64,000 bases of DNA from M3007 sp035299505 (GTDB lineage Bacteria > Bacteroidota > Bacteroidia > Chitinophagales > Saprospiraceae): positions 1 to 64,000 of the forward strand of contig DATGWL010000090.1 in assembly GCA_035299505.1 (NCBI GenBank), given 5' to 3'. Both the position numbers and the translations under genes were made by a program. Below the pieces are notes generated by a model. That model did no database searches. It was not told where the DNA came from and saw only the letters and a list, made by a program, of their open reading frames with translations. Positions 42,289 to 50,519 of the stretch are shown one piece after another. Every line of letters begins with the position of its first letter. Positions within the stretch are counted from its first letter, which is position 1.

Positions 42289-42447
42289 TTAATCTTCCAA
42301 TGGCATGTGCGCCATGCGATCCATATCATCTTTTTTGAAGATGAATGCGCGAATGGCCACTACGCAAAAGGTGGTGAAGAAAAGCAGCAGCGTGCTTACA
42401 CCAAACCACTGAACTCCGTCCACCGATTGAAGCAGATACTTGTACAT
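42289..42447 (-). CDS. ccoQ: cbb3 oxidase small subunit CcoQ
   Basis: I translated the gap between ccoNO and ccoP on the minus strand and found a 52-residue protein: it starts MYKYLLQSVDGVQWFG, has one membrane helix (STLLLFFTTFCVVAIRAFIF), and ends KKDDMDRMAHMPLED. One membrane helix plus a short charged cytoplasmic tail, and the position between ccoNO and ccoP, are typical of CcoQ, which stabilises the cbb3 complex. It is short enough to be missed by routine gene finders. Hairpins lie on both sides (42241-42281 and 42486-42520). Confidence 0.9.
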   Translation of the reverse strand: MYKYLLQSVDGVQWFGVSTLLLFFTTFCVVAIRAFIFKKDDMDRMAHMPLED

Positions 42448-42485
42448 TGAAATGTTGTTTTAATGTGAATCAATGTTGTTTTGAC

Positions 42486-42520
42486 TGCTTGAGCGATCCG
42501 GGTGTCTGACCGCTCAAGCA
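42486..42520 (-). other. Intercistronic hairpin between ccoNO and ccoQ
   Basis: TGCTTGAGCG (42486-42495) pairs perfectly with CGCTCAAGCA (42511-42520), loop 15 bases. Confidence 0.6.
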
Positions 42521-42536
42521 TTTCAAAACGGTCTTG

Positions 42537-44657
42537 TTATTTTGGTTGTACTTTGATGTCGGTGCCGAGGCGTTGCAGATAGGCTATGATCGCAATGATT
42601 TCCTTGTCGGCTACAGTTGGATCTTTGATGCCCTGATCTGCCAGGTTTTTGGCTATTTTCTGAGCCTGCTCTTTGGCATTATCTACGGCGTATTTTTCGA
42701 AATCCTTCGGATATGGTGTGCCCAGTTTGCGCAAAGCGGTGATTTTACCGGGCAATCCGTTCAGATTCAATTGATCTTCCAGCAGGTGCGGATAGGCTGG
42801 CATAATGGAGCCTGGCGACATGCTGGTTGGGTCCATCATGTGGTTGTAGTGCCAGCTGTCTGGGTATTTGCCACCTTCACGCCACAGATCCGGACCGGTA
42901 CGTTTACTGCCCCAGAGGAACGGACGATCGTACACATATTCGCCGGATTTGGAGTATTCTCCGTAACGCTCGGTTTCGTCGCGGAATGGACGGATCATTT
43001 GAGAGTGGCAACCCACGCAACCTTCACGGATATACAGGTCGCGACCCGTCAGTTCAAGCGGAGTGTATGGTTTTACGGTAGAAATCTTTGGAACCTGGCT
43101 GTCTACAAACACCATCGGGATGATCTGAACGATACCGCCCACAGCAATCAAAATGGTGCTCCACAACAACATTTGCATTGGGCGGCCTTCGATCCAGCGG
43201 TGCCAGTGATCGCCTTCGTGTACTACAGGTGCAGGACGTGCAGGAGCTTCAGCTGCCTCGTTGGCCATGAAACTACCTTGTGCGGCAGTTTTAAACAAGT
43301 TGTATACACCAATGATTACACCTACGAAGAACAAGGTGCCACCTACAGCGCGCAGAGCGTACATAGGCATGATTTGGGTAACGGTATCCAGGAAGTTGCC
43401 CCATGCCAACGTGCCTTCCGGTGTGAATTCTTTCCACATCAGTGCCTGAGTCCAGCCGGCCCAATACATAGGAACAGCATAGAAAATGATACCCAGGGTA
43501 CCCAGCCAGAAGTGGATATTGGCCAGTTGTTTGGAATACAGTTCTGTGCGGTACATCCGTGGCCACAGCCAGTACAAAGCACCAAAAGTCAGGAAGCCGT
43601 TCCAGCCCAGCGCACCCACGTGTACGTGTGCGATGGTCCAGTCGGTAAAGTGGCTGATAGCGTTTACAGATTTAATAGAAAGCATAGGGCCTTCAAAAGT
43701 GGCCATACCGTATGCGATTACTGCAACCACCATGAACTTCAACACCGGATCGTTGGCAACACGGTCCCAGGCGCCGCGAAGCGTGAGCAAACCGTTCAGC
43801 ATACCACCCCAGGATGGTGCGATCAACATGATACTGAATACTGTACCGAGCGACTGAACCCAGTCGGGCAGGGTAGAGTAGAGCAGGTGGTGCGGGCCGG
43901 CCCAGATGTAGATGAAGATCAGGGCCCAGAAGTGAATAATGGACAGTTTATAGGAATAAACAGGGCGGTTAGCGGCTTTAGGCAGGAAGTAGTACATCAT
44001 GCCCAGGTATGGCGTGGTCAGGAAGAATGCCACGGCATTGTGTCCGTACCACCATTGTACCAGCGCTTCCGTTACGCCGGAGAATATTGGATAACTTTCG
44101 GTCAGTGTAACAGGTAACTCAAGGCTTCTTACAATGTGCAGTACGGCAACCGTTACCCAGGTAGCAATGTAGAACCAAATAGCTACATACAGGTGACTTT
44201 CCCGGCGGGTAAGAATGGTACCGAACATATTGATACCGAACACCACCCAGATCAGGGTTATGGCAATATCAAGTGGCCAGATCAATTCTGAATACTCACC
44301 GCTGGTAGTCAAACCCAATGGAAGGGTAATAGCAGCAGCCAAAATGATCAGCTGCCAGCCCCAAAAGTGAATCCAGGAAAGCGTATCGCTCCACATTCTG
44401 GCTTTGAGCAGGCGCTGAAGAGAGTAGTAAACTCCCATAAAAATACCGTTACCTACAAAAGCGAAGATAACGGCGTTGGTGTGCAGTGGGCGCAGGCGGC
44501 CAAAAGTAAGCCACGGGCCCAGGTTGAGCGAGGGATAGATAATTTGAAGGGCAAGAATAAGCCCAACCAGCATCCCTACCACAGCGAAAATGAACGAAGC
44601 CAATCCAAAGGCCCGAACAATTTTGTTGTCGTACTGAAATTGTTGAATGTTACTCAT
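42537..44657 (-). CDS. ccoNO: cbb3 oxidase fused subunit CcoN-CcoO
   Basis: The 706-residue protein joins the haem-copper core CcoN (about residues 1-470, twelve helices; haem and CuB histidine regions such as QWWYGHNAVAFFLT and HFTDWTIAHVHVGALGWNG) to CcoO, a membrane-anchored monohaem cytochrome c with CVGCH (Cys547, Cys550, His551). The CcoO signature YIREGCVGCHSQMIRPF is complete. Fusion of CcoN and CcoO is typical of Bacteroidota. The complex reduces O2 to water at very low O2. The start overlaps the ccoS stop by 4 bases. Confidence 0.97.
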   Translation of the reverse strand: MSNIQQFQYDNKIVRAFGLASFIFAVVGMLVGLILALQIIYPSLNLGPWLTFGRLRPLHTNAVIFAFVGNGIFMGVYYSLQRLLKARMWSDTLSWIHFWGWQLIILAAAITLPLGLTTSGEYSELIWPLDIAITLIWVVFGINMFGTILTRRESHLYVAIWFYIATWVTVAVLHIVRSLELPVTLTESYPIFSGVTEALVQWWYGHNAVAFFLTTPYLGMMYYFLPKAANRPVYSYKLSIIHFWALIFIYIWAGPHHLLYSTLPDWVQSLGTVFSIMLIAPSWGGMLNGLLTLRGAWDRVANDPVLKFMVVAVIAYGMATFEGPMLSIKSVNAISHFTDWTIAHVHVGALGWNGFLTFGALYWLWPRMYRTELYSKQLANIHFWLGTLGIIFYAVPMYWAGWTQALMWKEFTPEGTLAWGNFLDTVTQIMPMYALRAVGGTLFFVGVIIGVYNLFKTAAQGSFMANEAAEAPARPAPVVHEGDHWHRWIEGRPMQMLLWSTILIAVGGIVQIIPMVFVDSQVPKISTVKPYTPLELTGRDLYIREGCVGCHSQMIRPFRDETERYGEYSKSGEYVYDRPFLWGSKRTGPDLWREGGKYPDSWHYNHMMDPTSMSPGSIMPAYPHLLEDQLNLNGLPGKITALRKLGTPYPKDFEKYAVDNAKEQAQKIAKNLADQGIKDPTVADKEIIAIIAYLQRLGTDIKVQPK

Positions 44658-44872
44658 AAAGAAGGCTTTAAATCTTCGTCTTGTTTATTTGCTGTTGTGG
44701 AACTTGTAGCGTCCGTCATTCCTGCGCTTGGGGTGGTATCGTCGAAAAGCATCCGGATGGCCGGTGTATACTCATCGTCGAATTGTCCGCTCCCGGCAGC
44801 CCGCAAGTAGGCCAGCAAGAACCCCGCGGCAAGCAGGAGACTGACAAGAATGAGGAATAGCATAATTTTCAT
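44654..44872 (-). CDS. ccoS: cbb3 oxidase maturation protein CcoS
   Basis: The 72-residue protein has one membrane helix followed by the CcoS hallmark AAGSGQFDDEYTPAIRMLFDD. CcoS is needed for insertion of haem and copper into cbb3. It is the first gene of the operon here. In most bacteria ccoS follows ccoI, the copper-exporting P-type ATPase; no ccoI is present in this window next to the operon. The 147-base gap to the divergent VF530 gene contains the FNR-like site. Confidence 0.93.
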   Translation of the reverse strand: MKIMLFLILVSLLLAAGFLLAYLRAAGSGQFDDEYTPAIRMLFDDTTPSAGMTDATSSTTANKQDEDLKPSL

Positions 44873-44941
44873 GAACAGGCAAATGCTTCAGATATGACTG
44901 AAAACTGGCGCAAGATGGGTGTGTCATGAAAAGTTGACGGA

Positions 44942-44953
44942 TGATCAAAATCA
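44942..44953. promoter_or_regulatory. FNR/CRP-like palindrome at the cbb3 operon promoter
   Basis: TGATCAAAATCA has perfect TGAT/ATCA half-sites. Its centre is 75 bases upstream of ccoS and 56 bases before the TATCTTTG of the divergent VF530 gene. The -7 sequence on the ccoS side (CCATCTTG on the minus strand, 44911-44918) is weak, as expected of an activator-dependent promoter. Confidence 0.55.
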
Positions 44954-45002
44954 GGGTAAGGAGTGATCTTTGTCCGAATCGATAAATATCTTGCAGCAGA
45001 CC

Positions 45003-45010
45003 TATCTTTG
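45003..45010 (+). promoter_or_regulatory. TAnnTTTG element for the VF530-type gene
   Basis: TATCTTTG lies 17 bases before the ATG at 45020. Confidence 0.5.
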
Positions 45011-45019
45011 ATCCTGTCT

Positions 45020-45241
45020 ATGGAGAAGCAAATCAACAACCCACTGCACGGAGTAACCCTACAGCAAATGCTGGAATACCTGGTATCCATTTATCAATGG
45101 GAAGGACTGGCCGTCCGAATCCCCATTCGCTGCTTCCGATTCGAACCCAGCATCAGCTCCAGCCTCAAGTTTCTCCGTAAAACACCCTGGGCCCGCCAAA
45201 AAGTAGAGGCCCTCTACCTCCACACCATCTCCACCACCTAA
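45020..45241 (+). CDS. VF530-type small DNA-binding protein (DUF2132)
   Basis: This 73-residue protein matches the VF530 family along nearly its whole length: NNPLHGVTLQQMLEYLV, GLAVRIPIRCF and SSLKFLRKTPWARQKVEALYL are the core motif blocks. VF530 members fold as a compact DNA-binding-like domain, but their biological role is unknown. The ATG at 45020 is used; an upstream in-frame ATG lies in the promoter. It is divergent from the cbb3 operon, which makes a regulatory role worth testing, though proximity alone is weak evidence. Confidence 0.85.
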   Translation: MEKQINNPLHGVTLQQMLEYLVSIYQWEGLAVRIPIRCFRFEPSISSSLKFLRKTPWARQKVEALYLHTISTT

Positions 45242-45278
45242 CTCACTCACTCACTCATTCACAAGTCACCCTCCCACC

Positions 45279-45290
45279 TGACTTTCATCA
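45279..45290. promoter_or_regulatory. FNR/CRP-like palindrome before the CBS/P-ATPase pair
   Basis: TGACTTTCATCA fits TGAY-N4-RTCA. Its centre is 29.5 bases before CAACTTTG (45314-45321), a one-base variant of TAnnTTTG. This is the same relative placement as in the nos promoter. Confidence 0.55.
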
Positions 45291-45388
45291 TTCCACACTA
45301 GTCTTACGTCTGCCAACTTTGTACCATCATCCAAACGGATAGCCTGGCGGGTATTTGCCCACCCACTCCGTTACACCACGATAATGGT

Positions 45389-45838
45389 ATGCAAAACACA
45401 ACACCGATTTCAAAAGTCATGACCCGTAAACCTGCCGTAGTCGGGCCCTCAGATCATCTGGAAATTGTGCAGGAAATCTTTGAAAAATATGGATTCCATC
45501 ACGTGCCCGTGGTGGAAGAGGGGCGTCTGGCCGGTATTGTCAGCTATACAGACTACCTACGGGTTATTCAGGAAGTATATGGAAACGCAGCAGAACAGCA
45601 ACAAAATCAGAACCTGCTGCAAACTATTGAAGTACGACAGGTTATGACAGATCACCCCGTTTGTCTGGCTCCAACCGATACTGTGGAAGATGCACTCCGT
45701 ATCTTCAAAACCAACCACTTTCACGCCATTCCAGTGGTTGAAAACAACCAAAAACTGGTAGGTATTCTTTCCACTCATGATCTGATCAAGGTGTTGGAAA
45801 GGGTACTGGCCCCGGAAATTGATTATGCTTCCAGATAA
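45389..45838 (+). CDS. Two-CBS-domain protein
   Basis: The 149-residue protein is two tandem CBS domains and little else: first ISKVMTRKPAVVGPSDHLEIVQE with HHVPVVEEGRLAGIVSYTD, then VRQVMTDHPVCLAPTDTVEDA with HAIPVVENNQKLVGILSTHD. CBS pairs bind adenine nucleotides or S-adenosylmethionine and act as energy sensors or channel regulators. It lies 51 bases before a P-type ATPase gene, so it may regulate that pump. An FNR-like site lies 99 bases upstream of the start codon. Confidence 0.9.
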   Translation: MQNTTPISKVMTRKPAVVGPSDHLEIVQEIFEKYGFHHVPVVEEGRLAGIVSYTDYLRVIQEVYGNAAEQQQNQNLLQTIEVRQVMTDHPVCLAPTDTVEDALRIFKTNHFHAIPVVENNQKLVGILSTHDLIKVLERVLAPEIDYASR

Positions 45839-45889
45839 TCTGGACAATTGGCCGGAAGATGTGCAGGAATGGCCTTATGTTTGTTCTAT

Positions 45890-48364
45890 ATGACCTCTGG
45901 TACCACCTCCATAACTTCCGGCCTAACCCGGAAGCAAGCAGCCGAACAGCTCAATATTTACGGTAGAAATGAATTGAATGGACAACGGCGCAATCCGGTG
46001 CTCAAAAGTCTGCTCAATATCATTACTGAACCCATGTTCATTCTGCTGGCGGTGGCCTGCGCCCTGTATTTCGCACTCGGCGATTTGACCGAAGCCTGGA
46101 TGATGGTGGTATCCATCCTCTTTGTAGCTGGTATCGAATTATATCAGGAAACAAAGTCTGAACGCGCACTGGAAGCCCTTCGCAAGTACACCAGCGCACA
46201 AGTACGAGTTCTCCGTGAAGGTCAATGGATAGAAATCCCATCCGAGGAATTGGTACCGGGCGATCTGGTTAATCTGGAAGAGGGAGAACGCGTTCCTGCA
46301 GACGGCATTTTGCTGGAGCAACATGATCTGTCGGTAGACGAATCCGTACTAACCGGTGAGAGTCTCTCCGTAGATAAACAGGCACAAAACCGCTTGTTTC
46401 AGGGAACAACGGTAGTTTCCGGGCGAGGTTTGTTTCAGGTGACCGAAACTGGGGCTGCCACTGCATTCGGCCAACTGGGAAAATCCATAGATTCAATGGA
46501 AACGGTGAAAACGCCGTTGCAAATCCAGATCAAACGCTTTGTTACCCAAATGGGTATTGCCGGCGGATTAGCCTTTGTGCTGGTGTTTGTGCTCAATTAT
46601 TGGCTGGAGCAGGACATCTGGGCTGCCTTGCTTTTTTCCCTCACCCTGGCTATGGCCATTTTGCCCGAGGAGATTCCGGTGGCATTCAGCGCTTTTATGG
46701 GACTCGGCGCTTACCGTATGATTCAGCATGGGATTCTGGCTAAAAGACCCGGTACCGTGGAAAGCCTTGGCTCTGCAACAGTGATTTGTCTGGATAAAAC
46801 GGGCACAATTACCCAAAACAAGATGTCGGTAGCCGAAGTGCAGGATCTTGGAGCACAAAACAAAGTACTGGAATATGCCCTTTGGGCTTCTGAGCCGGTG
46901 ATTTTTGATGCTATGGAGCTGGCCATTATGGAAAAAGTGCTGGAGCCCGAACACATATCAGAAGATCCCAGAATGGGCTATCAAATTGTCCATGAGTATG
47001 CCTTGTCTGGTCGGCCACCTATGATGACTCATGTTTGGGAAAAGGACGGCCAGCATAGAGTGATTGCCTGTAAAGGAGCAGTGGAGCGGGTGCTTGAGGT
47101 ATCTGGCGCCAGTGATGCACTGATAGAAGAGGTGTTGTTGCACACCGAAAAAATGGCAGCCCAGGGATTTCGGGTGCTGGGGGTCGCATCAGCTGTCTTT
47201 GAGGGAAGTACTTTCCCGGACGACCAAATGGACTTCCCCTGGCAATTTGAAGGTTTAATTGCCTTTTATGATCCACCAAAGGAGAACGTGGCGCATGTAT
47301 TCAAACAGTTTTATCAGGCAGGGTTGCGCGTAATCATGATTACTGGCGACCATAAATCCACTGCACAACACATTGCCCGCAGCGCCGGACTCAAGGGGTG
47401 GGAAGTGTCGATGACTGGTCAACAAATCATGGATTTGTCGGATACAGATCTGCAGGATGCTGTTCAGCGCGTTAACGTATTCGCACGTATGTTTCCTGAC
47501 GCCAAGCTGCGGGTAGTAAATGCCCTCAAGTCTAATGGAGAAATAGTGGCCATGTCTGGCGACGGCGTGAATGATGGCCCTGCCCTGAAATCGGCTCAAA
47601 TTGGTGTAGCCATGGGCAAAAAAGGAACGGAAATTGCTAAAAGTGCTGCCTCTCTGGTATTACTGGAGGATGATTTGCAGGGCATGGTGCTCGCTATTGC
47701 TATGGGGCGGCGCATTTACGACAACCTGCGCAAGGCCATACGTTACATTATTTCTATACACCTGCCCATTGTATTAATGGTCTTGGTTCCGCTATTGTTG
47801 GGCTGGCCTTATGCACACATATTACTGCCGTTGCATGTTATTTTCCTGGAACTGGTTATGGACCCTACAGCAGCCATTGCTTTTGAAAATGAACCGGCTG
47901 AGCCTAATTTGATGCAAAAGCCCCCCCGAAATGCCAAGGCTTCCTTGTTCTCCGGGAAAGAACTGGGCATAAGTTTGCTTCAGGGAGCCGTTATCACCGC
48001 CGGCGTTTTGTGTATGTACCAATGGGCTATTTACCAGAAACTGCCGGAAGAAGGAGTTCGTTCCATGGTATTTGCAACCATGGTATTTGCCAACCTCTTT
48101 CTTACCCTGGCCAATCGCTCCTTCGATTTTGCCCTGCCCCAAACCATTAGGTACAAAAATCCGGTCATGCCGCTGATACTCGCTATTTCAGCCCTTGTGC
48201 TGATGCTGATTCTTTATTTCCCATGGTTATCCAGACTCTTTGGAATGACTCCACTATCCATCGCAAACCTGGCCTGGTGCCTCCTCGCCGGATTTGCCAG
48301 CGTAGTTTGGTTCGAATGCTATAAATGGATCAAAAACAGCACCCAAAATTCAAAAACAGACTAA
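45890..48364 (+). CDS. P-type cation-transporting ATPase (Ca2+/PacL-like, P2 type)
   Basis: The 824-residue pump shows an N-terminal cation-ATPase segment (TRKQAAEQLNIYGRNEL), TGES in DESVLTGESLSV, the phosphorylation site DKTGT (Asp302), and the hinge GDGVNDGPALKSAQIGVAMG. The fourth-helix motif is PEEIPV, resembling the PEGL of P2 Ca2+ pumps rather than the CPx motif of copper pumps. It is therefore not a CcoI substitute. Ca2+ or Mn2+ efflux is the best guess. The ATG at 45890 is preferred among several in-frame starts. Confidence 0.9.
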   Translation: MTSGTTSITSGLTRKQAAEQLNIYGRNELNGQRRNPVLKSLLNIITEPMFILLAVACALYFALGDLTEAWMMVVSILFVAGIELYQETKSERALEALRKYTSAQVRVLREGQWIEIPSEELVPGDLVNLEEGERVPADGILLEQHDLSVDESVLTGESLSVDKQAQNRLFQGTTVVSGRGLFQVTETGAATAFGQLGKSIDSMETVKTPLQIQIKRFVTQMGIAGGLAFVLVFVLNYWLEQDIWAALLFSLTLAMAILPEEIPVAFSAFMGLGAYRMIQHGILAKRPGTVESLGSATVICLDKTGTITQNKMSVAEVQDLGAQNKVLEYALWASEPVIFDAMELAIMEKVLEPEHISEDPRMGYQIVHEYALSGRPPMMTHVWEKDGQHRVIACKGAVERVLEVSGASDALIEEVLLHTEKMAAQGFRVLGVASAVFEGSTFPDDQMDFPWQFEGLIAFYDPPKENVAHVFKQFYQAGLRVIMITGDHKSTAQHIARSAGLKGWEVSMTGQQIMDLSDTDLQDAVQRVNVFARMFPDAKLRVVNALKSNGEIVAMSGDGVNDGPALKSAQIGVAMGKKGTEIAKSAASLVLLEDDLQGMVLAIAMGRRIYDNLRKAIRYIISIHLPIVLMVLVPLLLGWPYAHILLPLHVIFLELVMDPTAAIAFENEPAEPNLMQKPPRNAKASLFSGKELGISLLQGAVITAGVLCMYQWAIYQKLPEEGVRSMVFATMVFANLFLTLANRSFDFALPQTIRYKNPVMPLILAISALVLMLILYFPWLSRLFGMTPLSIANLAWCLLAGFASVVWFECYKWIKNSTQNSKTD

Positions 48365-48378
48365 CACCCACTCACCCA

Positions 48379-50190
48379 CTATCCCAACGCTTGCAGTTCT
48401 ACCAACTTCCTGTACACTTTGCCCGCCTGCATCAGTTGATCATGAGTGCCCCGTTCTACAATCCTTCCGCCATCCATCACCACTATTTCGTCGGCATTTT
48501 GCACAGTACTGAGCCTGTGGGCAATCACCAACGCCGTTCGGTTTTCCAGCAAGCGCTCCAGGGCTGCCTGTACCAGTTTTTCAGATTCGGAATCAAGGGC
48601 AGAGGTGGCTTCATCCAGAATAAGAATGGGAGGGTTTTTCAAAAGTGCCCTGGCTATGGTCAGTCGCTGCCGCTGACCACCACTTAATTTGGAACCCCTG
48701 TCGCCTATATTAGCGTGGTATCCCTCTGGAATATGTTGGATGAATTCGTGTGCATTAGCGGCTTTGGCAGCTGCTTCAACAGCGGCATCGCTAACATTTT
48801 CCGCTGAAAAAGCTATGTTATTGCGCACCGTGTCGTTGAACAAAATGGCTTCCTGACTTACAATGCCCATAAGTGCCCGCAAATCCTGCAATCGCAGGTC
48901 GCGCAGGTCATGTCCGTCTATCAGGATCTGGCCATCTGTAGGGTCGTAAAAACGCGGCAACAAGTCGGCCATGGTACTTTTGCCAGCGCCTGAAGCGCCT
49001 ACCAAAGCCACTACCTTGCCTTTGGGAATAGTCAGGTGTATGTTTTCCAGTGCCGCCCGATCTGAATTGGCGTATTTAAATGATACATTCCGGAATTCAA
49101 TACCCTGCTTAAATTCACTCAAACTGGCAGGCTTTTCCGGATCCCGGATGGTCTCCGGTGCGTCCAGTACCGATTCCAGTCGCTCCAAAGCGCCCATACC
49201 TTTTCGAATGCTGTAAGTGGCATTGGAAAATGCCTTGGCTGGCTCCAGAATTGAGTAAAAGGCATACAGGAAAGTGATAAAAATGGGGCCCGAAAGCTTA
49301 AAGGCAAACACTAGTTTAGCGCCGTACCAAAGCAATATTGAGGCCACAACAATACCCAGAAACTCGGAAAGTGGAGAGGCCAGATCACGCCTGCGCGATA
49401 AGCGGGTGAGTGTGCGCGCATAATCGTTGTTTTCCTTGCCAAAACGATCGCTTTGCCAGTTTTCTGCATTAAATCCTTTCAGAATCCGCAATCCGCCAAT
49501 GGTTTCTTCCACCAGCGACATCACCATGCCCAGTTTGCTTTGCGCTTCACCGGATTGTTTACGCAACGACTTTCCGATACCGCCAATAATTACCCCGCTG
49601 AAAACCATCAAAACAAACACAAAACCGGCCAGCTTGGGCGAAACCCACAACATATAAGCCAGACTTCCGCTAATCACAATGGGCTCCCGCACCATCGCTT
49701 CCATTACGCCCATAATGCTCCATTCCACTTCCTGAACATCGGCGGCAAACCTGCTCATCAGGTCGCCCTTGCGTTCCTCGGAAAAGAAAGAGAGAGGCAA
49801 ATGAAGAATCTTTTTCAACAGCTTCTGACGCAGATCGCGTACCACCCCGTTTCTGACTGGGGCCAGGAAATACAGCGACAAATACCGAAACAGATTTTTA
49901 CCCAGAAATGTCACTACCAGAACGGCACAAACCATGATCAGGGCTTTTTCCCTGCCATAGGTTTGAATCATGTACACAAAAAAGGTGTCCAGGTATTGCT
50001 GAAGTCCCGTCGCAGATTTGTTGACCGTTAAACTCGCGGGATCCACACTGGGGTCGCTGAACAGGATTTGTAAAAAGGGCAATAGCGCAGGAATGCTGAC
50101 TACCACAAATACCGACATCAGGATATTGCAGAGAATGGCCAGCGTCAGCAGGCGTTTATAGGGCAGGTAATATCGAAGCAGTCGGAGCAT
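48379..50190 (-). CDS. MsbA-like ABC exporter (fused permease-ATPase)
   Basis: The 603-residue half-transporter has six membrane helices, then an ABC domain with Walker A GASGAGKST, signature LSGGQRQR and Walker B LILDEATSALD. The layout and the DRGSKLSGGQRQRLTIARALL segment resemble MsbA, which flips lipid A core. Other lipid or drug exporters of the same type cannot be excluded. The start overlaps the stop of the next upstream gene by one base, so the small gene at 50190-50489 is co-transcribed. Confidence 0.88.
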   Translation of the reverse strand: MLRLLRYYLPYKRLLTLAILCNILMSVFVVVSIPALLPFLQILFSDPSVDPASLTVNKSATGLQQYLDTFFVYMIQTYGREKALIMVCAVLVVTFLGKNLFRYLSLYFLAPVRNGVVRDLRQKLLKKILHLPLSFFSEERKGDLMSRFAADVQEVEWSIMGVMEAMVREPIVISGSLAYMLWVSPKLAGFVFVLMVFSGVIIGGIGKSLRKQSGEAQSKLGMVMSLVEETIGGLRILKGFNAENWQSDRFGKENNDYARTLTRLSRRRDLASPLSEFLGIVVASILLWYGAKLVFAFKLSGPIFITFLYAFYSILEPAKAFSNATYSIRKGMGALERLESVLDAPETIRDPEKPASLSEFKQGIEFRNVSFKYANSDRAALENIHLTIPKGKVVALVGASGAGKSTMADLLPRFYDPTDGQILIDGHDLRDLRLQDLRALMGIVSQEAILFNDTVRNNIAFSAENVSDAAVEAAAKAANAHEFIQHIPEGYHANIGDRGSKLSGGQRQRLTIARALLKNPPILILDEATSALDSESEKLVQAALERLLENRTALVIAHRLSTVQNADEIVVMDGGRIVERGTHDQLMQAGKVYRKLVELQALG

Positions 50191-50489
50191 TATTTCTTAA
50201 AAGCCAGTTTGTCCAGCATTTCACTGGCAATAGGATCGGCATAGATACCGTAACTATTAATTAAAACACCCTTTATGGGCTGATGGATTGCGGAAATGGC
50301 ATAAATCGCCAGTTCCTCAGATGGATCTGTTTCTCCTTCCAGGCGGAAGTATTTATCCACCTGAAATTCATGATGGAAAAATTGAAAATCGCCGTTCCGG
50401 CATTCCAGGCAATTTTGCTGAAGGTTGAAATCTTCCACATAACCTTCTTTGCGGAGTTCATCCAGGATATCCAACAGTGTTTTTTCCAT
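50190..50489 (-). CDS. Small conserved hypothetical protein
   Basis: The 99-residue acidic protein (EKTLLDILDELRKEGYVEDF, with ISAIHQPIKGVLINSYGIYADPIASEML near the end, the latter written here in two overlapping parts: ISAIHQPIKGVLIN and SYGIYADPIASEML) resembles a short family common in Bacteroidota that is often annotated without evidence as phosphoribosylpyrophosphate synthetase. I see no PRPP-synthetase motifs. No signal peptide or membrane helix is present. It shares a base with the MsbA-like gene. Confidence 0.7.
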   Translation of the reverse strand: MEKTLLDILDELRKEGYVEDFNLQQNCLECRNGDFQFFHHEFQVDKYFRLEGETDPSEELAIYAISAIHQPIKGVLINSYGIYADPIASEMLDKLAFKK

Positions 50490-50519
50490 AAGTAAAGGTA
50501 TTTAGCGCATGGAGGGGAT

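Noticed and set aside
42534..44117. 527-codon open frame on the plus strand opposite ccoNO
   Set aside because: It is an antisense shadow of the strongly conserved cbb3 subunit gene; composition (many Cys, His, Gln) is not that of a real protein.
45890..48364. P-type ATPase as the missing CcoI copper pump
   Set aside because: It lacks the CPx motif and heavy-metal-binding domain; PEEIPV and the N-terminal cation-ATPase segment point to a P2 Ca2+-type pump.
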